Positions 1 through 8,366 of a stretch of DNA of 64,000 bases are shown one piece after another. The first letter of the stretch is position 1. Each line of letters begins with the position of its first letter. The notes under the pieces were generated by a model. It made no database searches and was not told the origin of the DNA. It saw only the letters and a list, made by a program, of their open reading frames with translations. The position numbers and the translations under genes were made by a program. This stretch comes from an uncultured Pseudokineococcus sp. GTDB taxonomy: Bacteria > Actinomycetota > Actinomycetes > Actinomycetales > Quadrisphaeraceae. The stretch lies in NCBI RefSeq assembly GCF_947499845.1, contig NZ_CANMPM010000005.1:1-64000 (forward strand), written 5' to 3'.

Positions 1-104
1 TAACCGGCGGGGTGTGGACGTCGCACTCGACATCCTTCCTGGTCACCGGGGCACCCCGGCCTACATCACCCCCGCCACGCCGCCCACCACCGGTGGATCA
101 GGGC

Positions 105-1718
105 TCAGCCGCGCAGCGCCGTCGCGCGGTGGGTCCAGCGGCCGCCGACGAGCGTCCCGAGCACCTCGGGCTCGCGCAGCGCCGCCGGGCCCCGCTCCGC
201 GAGGACGTCGGCCGGGTCCTCGGCGAGGAGCACGAGGTCGGCGGCGTCGCCCACCCGCACGTGCGAGCGACCGCCGCAGGAGGCCGCCAGCGCCTGCGCC
301 AGCGTGAGGTGCTGCTCGGGGTGCCAGGCGCCGCGCCCGTCGAGGGTGCGGTGCAGCGCGCTGGCGAGGGCGTCCCACGGGTCGAGCGGCGCCACGGGCG
401 CGTCCGAGCCGAGGACGACGTCGGCGCCCGCGGCCAGCAGGGCGGCGTAGGGGAAGGCGCGGTCGGTGGCGCCCGCCCAGTGCAGGTCGGCGAGGTCGCG
501 GTCGTCGACGGCGTGCCGCGGCTGGACGCTCGCCGTCACCCCGAGCGCCGCGAAGCGCGGGAGGTCCTCGGCCAGCACCTGCTGGGCGTGCTCGACCCGA
601 CCCGGGCAGCCGGCGGCCTCGTAGGCGTCGAGGGCCGCCCGCACGCCGGCGTCGCCGATGGCGTGCACCGCCGTCACGAGGCCCGCGGACGTCGCGCGGC
701 GCAGCAGCACCTCGAGCTCGTCCGGCGGCAGCAGCAGCATCCCGTGGTGGTCCCGCGGCTCGACGCCGCCCAGACCGGTGCTCTCCCGCCCGCCCACCCG
801 GGTCCGGGCGTACGCGCACGAGCACCACGCCGTCCGCGTGCCGAGCGACCCGTCGACGAAGAGCTTCAGCGGCCCGAGGCGCACGCGGTCGGCCGCCACC
901 GGGTCGTCCACGCCGGGCAGCGGGTCGCCGCTGCGCAGCCCCGCGGCGAGGACGCCGTCGAGGTGCTCGCGCCAGACGCCCACGGCCACGCGCAGCGCCG
1001 GTCCGGCGCCGGGCTCCGCGCCGTCCGCGGCGGGGCGGGCGGCGCCGGCCCGCCGCGCCCAGTCCTCGACGGGTGCGCGCTGGAGGTCGACCAGCGCCGT
1101 CGTGCCCCGCGCCGCCGCGTCCTGCGCCGCCCCGAGCACCCACGCGTCGCCGACCTCCGGCGGCACGGCGCCCGCGTCGCCGAGCAGCGCCATCGCGGCG
1201 CCCTCGACGAGCAGCCCCGAGCAGTCCTCGCCGAGACCGAAGCGGCGGGCGGCCTCCGTGCTGCACCACGCGCTGTGCAGGTCCTGGCTGGCGACGACGA
1301 CGGCGCGGCCCGGCAGCGCGGCGTCGAGGTGGTGCGCGCGCGGCGACGTCGGCCACAGGCCGTCGCGGAACCCGCGCCCGACGAGCACGTCGTCGCGCCG
1401 CCCCCGCTCGGCGTCCGCGGCGGCGAGCAGCGCGGCCGCCTCCTCGGGGGTGCGCGCCCCGGAGACGTCCGGCCGGCGGCGGTCGGCCGCCCAGTCCGCG
1501 AGGTGCACGTGCGCGTCCACGAGCCCCGGCAGCAGCGCGGCTCCCGCGCCGTCGAGCACCGGCAGCGCCGCGCCGTCGAGCCCGCGCGGGGCGAGCGCGC
1601 CGGCGTCCGCGACAGCGGCCACCCGCCCGCCGAGGAGGAGCACGTCGCGCGCGCGGCGCGGGTCGGGGGCGCCGACCAGGCGCACCGAGCGCAGGAGCAT
1701 CCCGTCCACGCCGCGCAT
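105..1718 (-). CDS. YtcJ-type amidohydrolase (Amidohydro_3 family)
   Basis: Predicted cytosolic metal-dependent hydrolase of the amidohydrolase superfamily, 537 aa, a normal length for the YtcJ group. Visible motifs in order: the metal-binding DAHVH near residue 65, KLFVDGSLG (carboxylated-Lys type strand plus DGS signature), HAIGD, EHAQ and the C-terminal GSDAPV aspartate motif, followed by the AADLVLL strand of the small beta domain. The exact substrate cannot be read from sequence. Two in-frame ATGs compete, at 1718 and 1700; both have a weak G-rich stretch upstream and I chose the longer. The gene is read away from the palindrome array at 1749-2070 and diverges from the AAA+ ATPase gene, so the array occupies its promoter region. 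Confidence 0.85.
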   Translation of the reverse strand: MRGVDGMLLRSVRLVGAPDPRRARDVLLLGGRVAAVADAGALAPRGLDGAALPVLDGAGAALLPGLVDAHVHLADWAADRRRPDVSGARTPEEAAALLAAADAERGRRDDVLVGRGFRDGLWPTSPRAHHLDAALPGRAVVVASQDLHSAWCSTEAARRFGLGEDCSGLLVEGAAMALLGDAGAVPPEVGDAWVLGAAQDAAARGTTALVDLQRAPVEDWARRAGAARPAADGAEPGAGPALRVAVGVWREHLDGVLAAGLRSGDPLPGVDDPVAADRVRLGPLKLFVDGSLGTRTAWCSCAYARTRVGGRESTGLGGVEPRDHHGMLLLPPDELEVLLRRATSAGLVTAVHAIGDAGVRAALDAYEAAGCPGRVEHAQQVLAEDLPRFAALGVTASVQPRHAVDDRDLADLHWAGATDRAFPYAALLAAGADVVLGSDAPVAPLDPWDALASALHRTLDGRGAWHPEQHLTLAQALAASCGGRSHVRVGDAADLVLLAEDPADVLAERGPAALREPEVLGTLVGGRWTHRATALRG

Positions 1719-1748
1719 CCTGCCCGCCGAGCGGGACGGCGTGGGCCG

Positions 1749-2070
1749 GTCGACGTGGCCGCACGTCGCCTCCGGGGGTGCGGCTGAAGGGCGATATGGC
1801 CACACGCCGCCCCGTGTGGGTGCGGGCGAGCGGCGACATGGCCACACGTCGCCTCCGGGAGTGCGGGCGCGGCGCGGGTGGGGGCGATATGGCCACACGT
1901 CGCCTCCGGGGGTGCGGGCTGAGGGCGACATGGCCGCACGTCGCCTCCGGGGGTGCGGCTGAAGGGCGATATGGCCACACGTCGCCCCGTAGGGGCGTGC
2001 AGTCGGGGCGACATGGCCACACGTCGCCCCGTGGGGGCGTGCGGTGAGGGCGACATGGACGCACGTCGCC
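1749..2070. repeat. Eight-copy tandem array of a 22-bp inverted repeat
   Basis: Eight units lie between two divergent genes. Each holds a 22-bp dyad with 9-bp arms GGCGAyrTG and CACGTCGCC around a GCCR tetranucleotide. Dyads begin at 1749, 1790, 1832, 1883, 1924, 1965, 2007 and 2049, so steps are 41, 42, 51, 41, 41, 42 and 42 bp. The sequence between dyads is also partly repeated (CTCCGGGGGTGCGG or CCGTrGGGGCGTGC). The 41-42 bp step equals four helical turns, which places all dyads but one step on the same DNA face. This could be a cooperative operator array for an unknown regulator or a string of 9-bp RNA hairpins. It fills most of the 378-bp gene-free stretch. Confidence 0.9.
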
Positions 2071-2096
2071 GTGACGGGCCTCGGCAGACTGGCCGC

Positions 2097-3491
2097 GTGC
2101 CGACCGACGACGCCCCCGCCGCCCCGCCCGCCGCTGCGACCGCGACCCCCGCTCCCGACGCACCTGCCACGACGGCCGCCCTCGACGGCGAGCACCCGCT
2201 CGTGCGGCGCTCGCTCGAGGTCCTCGGGCAGCTGCTCACCGGCGCCGGCGGCGGCAGCAGCAGCACGGCGGGCGGCTTCGTCGAGGCCCACCTCGGGCAG
2301 CCGCACACCTCGCTCGTGCTCGAGCGGGTGGCGCTCACCCACACGCGGTCGGTGTCCGTGGGCGCCGTCGTCGCGGACCTCCTGGCCGCCCACCCGAGCG
2401 CCGTCCTCGGCCCGGTCGAGGACGGCGAGGCCCCGACGTGGACGCGCATCGACCTCGACGGCGACCACGTCTCCGTGCCGACGTCGGCCGCCGTCGCCTT
2501 CCCGGCCGGCACGGCGGCGGACGTCGACGTCGTCGTGCAGCTCTCGCGCAGCGAGTTCGACCCCGACCCGGCGTCGCTGCGCGTGCTCGCGCGCCCCGCC
2601 GACCACGCGGCCGCGCGGGCGCTCGTCGACGACGTCCTCGCGACGGCGCGGCGCGACAAGGGCTTCTTCCGCGGTCGGGTGCTCCACGCCGGGGCGCGGC
2701 TGCCGCTCGAGCTGCAGCCGACGTCGCTCGGCCCCGGCGGGCGCGAGGACCTCGTCCTGCCCGCCGCCGTCTGGGCCGAGGTCGACGCCGCCACGTCGGC
2801 GCTGACGACGCGCGCCGACGTGCTGCGCGAGATGGGCCTCGGCACGAACCGCGGCGTGCTCCTCGCCGGGCCGCCCGGGGTGGGCAAGAGCGCGCTGTCG
2901 CGCGTCGTCGCGCGCGAGATGGCGGGCGCCTTCACGGTCGTCGTCGTGGACGCCGCCGCGGCCAGCAGCGTCCTGCGGCAGGTCTACCGGGAGACCGCCG
3001 ACCTCGGCCCGTGCGTCGTCGTCCTCGAGGACGTCGACCTCTACCTCGGCGACCGGCGCGCGGGCGCCCGCGGCACGGCCCTCGCCGACTTCCTCGCCGT
3101 CCTCGACGGCACGGAGGTCTACACCGACGTCCTCACCCTCGCCTCGACGAACGACCCCGCGGCCCTCGACGCCGCAGTGACCCGCTCGGCGCGCTTCGAC
3201 AGCACCGTCACCCTGGCCCCGCCGGACCGGGCGGCGAGCGCCCGCATCCTCGACCGCTACCTCGGACGGCTCCCCGCTGCTGGCGCCGCCGGCGACGGCG
3301 AGCAGCGGCCCCGCGTCGACACCACGGCCGTCGCCGCGGCCCTGCCCGCGGGCGCCACCGGCGCGGACCTGCGGGAGGTCGTGCGCCGCGCCGTCCTCGA
3401 CCACGGGCGCGACCTCACCACAGAGCGCCTCTTGCGGGTCGTCGCCGACGGGCGCTGGAGGGCGGAGCCGCTCACCGGCACCTACCTCTGA
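2097..3491 (+). CDS. AAA+ ATPase
   Basis: Single AAA+ module of about 464 aa. Residues 1-30 are low-complexity Ala/Pro/Thr; residues 30-240 form an N-terminal domain I do not recognise. The ATPase core follows: Walker A GPPGVGKS near residue 258, Walker B VVVLEDVD near 310, a sensor-1 ASTND and an arginine pair at TRSARFDS, then the lid helices. The pattern resembles proteasome-ATPase/FtsH-like AAA modules rather than helicases, but there is no protease domain. GTG 2097 was chosen because upstream in-frame starts fall inside the palindrome array; the ribosome-binding site is weak, so the start is uncertain. It diverges from the amidohydrolase gene. Confidence 0.75.
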   Translation: MPTDDAPAAPPAAATATPAPDAPATTAALDGEHPLVRRSLEVLGQLLTGAGGGSSSTAGGFVEAHLGQPHTSLVLERVALTHTRSVSVGAVVADLLAAHPSAVLGPVEDGEAPTWTRIDLDGDHVSVPTSAAVAFPAGTAADVDVVVQLSRSEFDPDPASLRVLARPADHAAARALVDDVLATARRDKGFFRGRVLHAGARLPLELQPTSLGPGGREDLVLPAAVWAEVDAATSALTTRADVLREMGLGTNRGVLLAGPPGVGKSALSRVVAREMAGAFTVVVVDAAAASSVLRQVYRETADLGPCVVVLEDVDLYLGDRRAGARGTALADFLAVLDGTEVYTDVLTLASTNDPAALDAAVTRSARFDSTVTLAPPDRAASARILDRYLGRLPAAGAAGDGEQRPRVDTTAVAAALPAGATGADLREVVRRAVLDHGRDLTTERLLRVVADGRWRAEPLTGTYL

Positions 3492-3527
3492 CGGCGCCGG
3501 GCGCCCCGCGCCCGGGCGAGCCGACGG

Positions 3528-3555
3528 CTCAAGGCCGGCGTCCGTCCTGCCGATG
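3528..3555 (+). promoter_or_regulatory. Sigma-28 (FliA/WhiG)-like promoter
   Basis: CTCAAG at 3528-3533 and GCCGATG at 3549-3555 are separated by 15 nt. The -10 part matches the GCCGATAA element used by FliA and WhiG type sigma factors, and CTCAA fits the short -35 of that class. It ends 42 nt before the GTG of the diguanylate cyclase gene. A second match of the same layout precedes the GGDEF-EAL gene at 9605-9631. Assignment is by pattern only. Confidence 0.5.
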
Positions 3556-3597
3556 CTCCGGCGAGCCGCAGGACGCGGCGCTGCAGGAGGGGTGGCC

Positions 3598-4704
3598 GTG
3601 GACGCTGCCGGGCGCGTCCCCGCCCTGCTGACCTTCGAGCAGGCGTGCCGCGTCGTCCTCGACCACCTCGCCACCGCGCTGCCCCTGGGTCTGTGAACGG
3701 TGACGCGACGCGACGACGACGACCAGGTCTTCCTGGCCGTCCGCGACGCCTCCTACGACTTCCCCCAGGGGACCGTCGTCCCGTGGGCGGCCTCGCTGTG
3801 CCAGCACATGGCTGCGGGCGACTCCCCGCAGGTCGTCCCCGACGTCGACGCCGACGTCGCGATGGCCGGGGCCGCCGCCCGCGCGGCCTTCCCCATCGAC
3901 GGCTACGTCGGCGCCCCCATCCGCTCCGCCGGTGGCGAGCTCTTCGGCACGCTCTGCGGCTTCAGCCCCGAGCGGCTCCCCGACAGCGCGGAGGAGCACC
4001 GCGGCTTCCTCGACGTCCTCGCCGGGCTGCTCTCGCAGATCCTCCACGCGGAGGCCCTCGCCGAGCGGGCCGCCGAGCGCGAGGCCGAGCTGGTGCGCCT
4101 CGCGACGACGGACGACCTCACCGGTCTCGCGACCCGCTCCCTGCTCCTCGACCGGCTCGAGCACGCCCTCGCGCTGCACCGGCGCGACCCGCGCCCGCTC
4201 GCCGTCGTCGTGCTCGACCTCGACGACTTCAAGGACGTCAACGACACCCTCGGGCACGCGGCGGGCGACGACCTGCTCGTCCACCTCGCGCAGGAGTGGG
4301 CCCCGCTCGTGCGGCCGGGGGACACCCTGGCCCGCATGGGCGGGGACGAGTTCGCCCTCCTCGTCGAGGGGTCGGCGAGCGCCCGCGCCGTCGTCCACCG
4401 GCTGGAGGAGGTGCTGTCCGGCACCTACGCGCTGACGGGCACCGACCTCCGGGTGGGCGTGAGCGCGGGCGTCGCCCACCTCGGCGCCGACGACCCGACG
4501 CCGACGGCGGACGAGCTCCTCGCCCGCGCCGACGCCGCCATGTACGCCGCCAAGCGCGCGGGCAAGGGCGCCGTGGTGGCGCACGACGCCGCGGTGGTGG
4601 ACGCCGTCGCGCACCTGCCGCGGCCCACGGACGTCGTCCGCGGCTCCGGCAGCGCCCCCGCCGACGACGCCCCGCGGGCCGAGCGGGAGCTCAGCCCTCG
4701 CTGA
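3598..4704 (+). pseudogene. GAF-GGDEF diguanylate cyclase with in-frame TGA
   Basis: Would make c-di-GMP from two GTP. A strong AGGAGG at 3585-3590 precedes GTG 3598, which opens TFEQACRVVLDHLATALPLGL, then TGA at 3694-3696, then TVTRR in the same frame. In this GAF family the residue at that point is normally Trp (LPLxxWxVTR), so TGG to TGA is the simplest explanation. Downstream the GAF core (PWAASLCQHM, YVGAPI, LFGTLCG) and GGDEF domain are intact: DDLTGLATR, RPGD I-site five residues before MGGDEF. Re-initiation at GTG 3700 would yield 334 aa with a truncated GAF. Its 3' end overlaps the convergent oxidoreductase gene by 14 bp. A sequencing error is possible. Confidence 0.75.
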
Positions 4705-5629
4705 CCCCGTCGCTCACCCGGAGCGCGACCTTGCCGCGCACGTGCCCCTCCTGCGAGAGGCGCACCGCGTCCGCGACCTCCTCGAGCGGGAAGGTCCGCT
4801 GCACCTCGACCCGCAGCTGGCCGCGCTCGACGAGGGCGGTCAGCCGCGCGAGGGCCGCGCCGTCGGGGCGGACCCAGACCCAGCGGCCGCCGTGCTCCTC
4901 GACCGAGGGCTCCGTGATGGAGGCGTGGCGGCCCTCGGGGGCCAGGACGGCGAGCGTCTGCTCGAGCACGCCGCCGACGGCGTCCAGCACGACCGTCGCG
5001 CCCTCGGGCGCCAGCGCGCGCACGCGCTCGGGCAGGCCGTCGCCGTAGACGACCGGCTCGGCGCCGAGGTCGCGCAGGAAGTCGTGGTTGCGCTCGCTCG
5101 CCGTGCCGATGACGCGGGCGCCGCGGGCGTGGGCCACCTGGACCGCGAGATGCCCCACGCCGCCCGAGGCGCCGTGGACGAGCACGACGTCGTCCGAGCC
5201 GACGTCGAGCAGCTCGACCATGCGCAGCGCCGTCAGCCCGGCCAGGGGCAGGCTCGCGGCCTCGTCCCAGGACATCGCGGCGGGCTTGCGGGCGACGCCC
5301 ACCGCCGGGACGGCGACCTGCTCGGCGTACGTGCCGCCGTGGACGAGGTCCTTGCGGGCGTAGGTGAGGACCTCGTCGCCGACCGCGAGCTCGGGGACGT
5401 CGGGGCCGGTGCGCACGACCACCCCCGCGGCGTCCCAGCCCGGGACGACGGGGAAGACGACGTCCATGAGCCCGTCCAGGCCCCCGGCCATGAGCTTCCA
5501 GTCGACCGGGTTGACCGACGCCGACCGGACCTCCACGAGGACGGCCCCGGGCGCCAGCTTCGGCTCGGGCAGCTCGGAGGGGTGGAGGACGTCGAGGTCG
5601 CCGTAGGCGTCGTAGCTCATCGCGCGCAT
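4691..5629 (-). CDS. Quinone oxidoreductase-like MDR (zinc-free) dehydrogenase
   Basis: NAD(P)H-dependent medium-chain dehydrogenase/reductase, 312 aa, predicted cytosolic. The N-terminal GroES-like fold carries SVNPVDWKL and PGWDAAGVV; the Rossmann fold carries VHGASGGVGHLAVQVA near residue 150. The structural and catalytic zinc cysteines of true alcohol dehydrogenases are absent, as in QOR and zeta-crystallin relatives, so quinones or enones are more likely substrates than alcohols. ATG 5629 gives the usual MRAxxYDxYG family start. It is convergent with the interrupted diguanylate cyclase gene, the last 14 bp overlapping, and no operon partner is evident. Confidence 0.85.
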   Translation of the reverse strand: MRAMSYDAYGDLDVLHPSELPEPKLAPGAVLVEVRSASVNPVDWKLMAGGLDGLMDVVFPVVPGWDAAGVVVRTGPDVPELAVGDEVLTYARKDLVHGGTYAEQVAVPAVGVARKPAAMSWDEAASLPLAGLTALRMVELLDVGSDDVVLVHGASGGVGHLAVQVAHARGARVIGTASERNHDFLRDLGAEPVVYGDGLPERVRALAPEGATVVLDAVGGVLEQTLAVLAPEGRHASITEPSVEEHGGRWVWVRPDGAALARLTALVERGQLRVEVQRTFPLEEVADAVRLSQEGHVRGKVALRVSDGVSEG

Positions 5630-5756
5630 GGCCGGGACAACGGCGCCGGGGCCCGTCGGCTTCCCGTCCGGGCGACCGCCCGCCCGACGACGTGGGTGGC
5701 CCCGGACGGCCCGCCGGTGCGGGCCCGGCCGCCGCGGTGCGGCAGGCTCTCCCCCC

Positions 5757-6278
5757 GTGGTGGTGGTGCGCGAGCGGACGGACGGGGACGTCGGGGCGGC
5801 GGCGGGGGTGCTGGCCGGGGTGCACGCCGCGGACGGCTACCCGTCGCGGTGGCCGGCGGACCCGGAGGGGTGGCTGCGGCCCGACGGCGCGCGCGGCGCC
5901 TGGGTGGCCGTCGAGGGGGCGGCGCTCCTCGGGCACGTCCTCCTCGTCGACCGGGCGCCCGGCCGCGGCCTGCCGACCGACGCCGCCCTCGAGGTCGTCC
6001 GGCTCTTCGTCGACCCGGCGGCCCGTGGCCGCGGGCTCGCGGCGGCGCTGCTCGCCGCGGCCCTCGGGCGGGCGGAGGAGCTGGGCCTCGACGTCGACCT
6101 CCAGGTGGTCGCGGCCAGCCCGGCCGTGCGCGCCTACGAGCGCCTCGGCTGGCGCGCCGTCCGCCGGCACCTCGCGTCGTGGACCGAGGCCGACGGCACG
6201 CGGCCCGAGGTCGTGCGGATGGCGCCCCCGGTCGCGTCCGCCTCCTCCGGCGCCGCGCGGGTCGGGGGTGCGGCGTGA
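5757..6278 (+). CDS. GNAT family N-acetyltransferase
   Basis: A 173-aa single-domain GNAT protein that should transfer an acyl group from acyl-CoA to an unknown amine. The CoA pyrophosphate loop is VDPAARGRGLAAALL near residues 85-100, followed by the ELGLDVDLQV strand and the terminal AYERLGWRAV motif typical of the family. GTG 5757 opens a run of four GTG codons and is the first plausible start after the divergent oxidoreductase promoter. The stop codon overlaps the start of the downstream transporter (GTGA), so the two are translationally coupled. Confidence 0.8.
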   Translation: MVVVRERTDGDVGAAAGVLAGVHAADGYPSRWPADPEGWLRPDGARGAWVAVEGAALLGHVLLVDRAPGRGLPTDAALEVVRLFVDPAARGRGLAAALLAAALGRAEELGLDVDLQVVAASPAVRAYERLGWRAVRRHLASWTEADGTRPEVVRMAPPVASASSGAARVGGAA

Positions 6279-7096
6279 CGGTCGTCGCCCTCCTCGTCGC
6301 CGTCGTGGCGATGCTCGTCAACACGGCCGCGACGCTCCTCGAGGCGGCGGGCAGCCGCCGGGCCACCTCGGACCGCCCGCTGTGGCGCCAGCCCGCCTAC
6401 CTCGTCGGCCTCGTCCTCGACGCGCTCGGGTGGGTGCTCGCCGTCGTCGCGCTGCGGTACCTGTCGGTCATCACCGTCCAATCGGTCCTGACCTCCTCGG
6501 TCGCCCTGACGGCCCTCGCCGCCCACCGCTTCCGGGTGCGTCGCATGCCGCGCTCCCAGCTGGTGGGCGTCGCCGGCGTCGTCCTCGCGCTCGTCCTCGT
6601 GGCGGGGGCCACGACCGGGCAGCGGTCCGAGGGCACGCTCCCGTCCGCGGCCGCCCCGGTGCTCCTCGTCGTCGCCCTCGCCCTGGCCGCGGCGGGCCTG
6701 CCGCTCGCCCGCGCGGGGCGGCCGCTCGTCCTCGCGGCCGCCGCGGGGACGGCGTACGGGGGCGCGGCGCTGGGCGTCCGGGCGCTGCACCTCTCGCCCG
6801 ACGTCCGCGTCGACGCCGACCTGCTCGGCCGCCCGCTCGTCTGGGCCGTCGTCGTCTTCGGCGTCACCGGCGTCCTGCACGTCGCGGCGGCCCTGCGCCA
6901 CGGCCAGCCGGGCCCCGTCGTCGGCGTCGTGTCGGTCACCGAGGTGGTGCTGCCGGGCTCGGCGGGGCTCGTGCTGCTCGGCGACGCGGTGCGGCCGGGG
7001 TGGACGCCGGTGCTCGTCGTCGGCGTCCTGGCGGTCGCGGCCTCCGTCGCGCTGCTGTCGCGCTCCGGCTCCCGCGTCCCGTCCCGCGCCGTCTGA
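6275..7096 (+). CDS. DMT-superfamily (EamA-like) membrane transporter
   Basis: Integral membrane protein of 273 aa with about nine hydrophobic segments and short basic loops (RFRVRRMPRS), fitting drug/metabolite transporters of the EamA-like type. Segment spacing suggests two unequal halves. No soluble domain is present. It begins within the stop codon of the GNAT gene (4-nt overlap), so export or uptake may concern the acetylated compound or its precursor, but this is inference from context only. No substrate motif can be read. Confidence 0.7.
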   Translation: MTVVALLVAVVAMLVNTAATLLEAAGSRRATSDRPLWRQPAYLVGLVLDALGWVLAVVALRYLSVITVQSVLTSSVALTALAAHRFRVRRMPRSQLVGVAGVVLALVLVAGATTGQRSEGTLPSAAAPVLLVVALALAAAGLPLARAGRPLVLAAAAGTAYGGAALGVRALHLSPDVRVDADLLGRPLVWAVVVFGVTGVLHVAAALRHGQPGPVVGVVSVTEVVLPGSAGLVLLGDAVRPGWTPVLVVGVLAVAASVALLSRSGSRVPSRAV

Positions 7097-7154
7097 CCGC
7101 CCCCGGAGCACCGCCGGCCGCGGAGCACCTCGGGGCCGGGCGGGGACCCGCCGG

Positions 7155-8321
7155 TCAGCGGCGCGCGCGCCGCCGCCGGCGCAGGAGCACCCGCGCCCGC
7201 AGGGCCACCACGGCCAGCGCGAGGGCGGCGAGGACGCCCAGCAGCGCGGCGCCGACCGCGGGCAGCGCCGACCCGCTCTCCTCCTCGGGCTCCTCGAGCG
7301 CCGTGCGGACGGCGTCGCCCACCGCGCCGTCCTCGACGGCGGCGGCGGTGGCCGCCGGAGCCGGCGGGGCGGCGGCCACCTGCGCCGCGACCTCCTCGGC
7401 GACGTCGGCGAGGTAGGGGTCGGCGGCCGCCGTCGGCGAGCGGCCGTCCTCGGTCTCGCTGAGGACGACGAGGACGGTCTCGCGCCCCTCCTCGAGCAGG
7501 TAGGCGCCGTCGTGGCTCACCTCGGAGGTGTCGCCCGTCTTGCTCGCGAGCGGCACGCCCTCGAGCACGGGCGCGAACTTCGTGTCGAGCTGCTGGTCGC
7601 GCATCCAGCCCAGGAGCAGGTCGCGCGAGGCGGCGCTCAGCACCTCGCCCTCGTGCACCGCGCTCAGGAGCTCGACCGTGCTCGCGGTGTCGAGGTCGTT
7701 GCTCTCGCCGACCGGCCCGTCCGAGAAGAAGAGCCGGCCCATGCGCGTGGGCTCCAGGTCGAGGTCGGCCACGAGGCGCTCGACGGCGTCCAGCCCCACG
7801 GTCTCGGCGAGGACGTTGCTCGCCGTGTTGTCGCTCACCGTGATGGAGAGCTCGGCGAGCTCGGCCACCGTCGCGGGGTAGGGGGAGGAGTAGCCGGCGA
7901 TGACGCCCGTCCCCGGGACGTCGTCGCGGTTCGTCACCTCGACGACCTGGTCCAGCGCGAGGTCGCCCTCGTCGACGGCCCGCAGCGCCGCCACGACGAG
8001 GGCCACCTTGATGAGGCTGGCGGAGGAGTACGGCTCCGTCGACCCGACGACGACGGGGCCGTCGGTGAGGGTCGCGCCGCCGAGCGACTGCACGCCGACC
8101 GACAGCCGCACGTCGTCCTCGGCGGCCTCGTCGACGATCGCCTGCAGCGGCGCGACGTCGAGGCGGCCGACGTCCTCCGCCGGCGGCGAGGGAGTGGCGC
8201 CCTCCTCGCCCGCGGTCGTGGTCGCCGACGACGTGCTCGCCCCCGCGGGCGCGGCCATCGGCAGCTCCACGGCGGCGACCGCCACGAGGGCGGTCAGCAC
8301 GGCGGTCAGCGGGAGGCGCAC
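7155..8321 (-). CDS. Class A beta-lactamase-like serine hydrolase, membrane anchored
   Basis: Secreted serine hydrolase of 388 aa. A signal peptide occupies residues 1-28 (PMAAPAGAS end). Class A landmarks are present in order: SLIK (Ser-x-x-Lys nucleophile) near 105, SDN near 162, an ESND segment in the omega-loop region, and KTG near 262. The C-terminus has a transmembrane helix (AALLGVLAALALAVVALRARV) and an Arg-rich tail, so the enzyme is probably tethered outside the membrane, unlike ordinary soluble beta-lactamases. A peptidoglycan-related function is equally possible. GATAGT lies 6 nt before GTG 8321 with no SD, suggesting a leaderless transcript. Confidence 0.75.
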   Translation of the reverse strand: MRLPLTAVLTALVAVAAVELPMAAPAGASTSSATTTAGEEGATPSPPAEDVGRLDVAPLQAIVDEAAEDDVRLSVGVQSLGGATLTDGPVVVGSTEPYSSASLIKVALVVAALRAVDEGDLALDQVVEVTNRDDVPGTGVIAGYSSPYPATVAELAELSITVSDNTASNVLAETVGLDAVERLVADLDLEPTRMGRLFFSDGPVGESNDLDTASTVELLSAVHEGEVLSAASRDLLLGWMRDQQLDTKFAPVLEGVPLASKTGDTSEVSHDGAYLLEEGRETVLVVLSETEDGRSPTAAADPYLADVAEEVAAQVAAAPPAPAATAAAVEDGAVGDAVRTALEEPEEESGSALPAVGAALLGVLAALALAVVALRARVLLRRRRRARR

Positions 8322-8366
8322 CCGCCGACTATCCCCCGGGACCGGGGCGCGCGGGTCGGTCGGTGC

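Noticed and set aside
1-104. Partial coding region at the left edge
   Set aside because: Open frames exist but show no recognisable motif, start signal or family pattern.
1749-2070. CRISPR-like array
   Set aside because: The intervals of about 20 bp between dyads are repeated themselves, not unique spacers, and no cas gene is present.
1953-2096. Translation of the array as an in-frame N-terminal repeat (GDMATRRPV units) of the AAA+ ATPase
   Set aside because: The 42-bp step keeps the frame open by arithmetic, but steps of 41 and 51 bp break it, and no SD supports starts in the array.
105-3674. A minus-strand frame open through the amidohydrolase, the palindrome array and the AAA+ gene, as if one 1189-aa protein
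   Set aside because: Upstream of residue 1 of the amidohydrolase the sequence is antisense to a clear ATPase gene and to repeats; open frames are common at this GC content.
3694-3696. Selenocysteine codon in the GAF domain
   Set aside because: The aligned residue is Trp, not Cys, and no SECIS-like hairpin follows.
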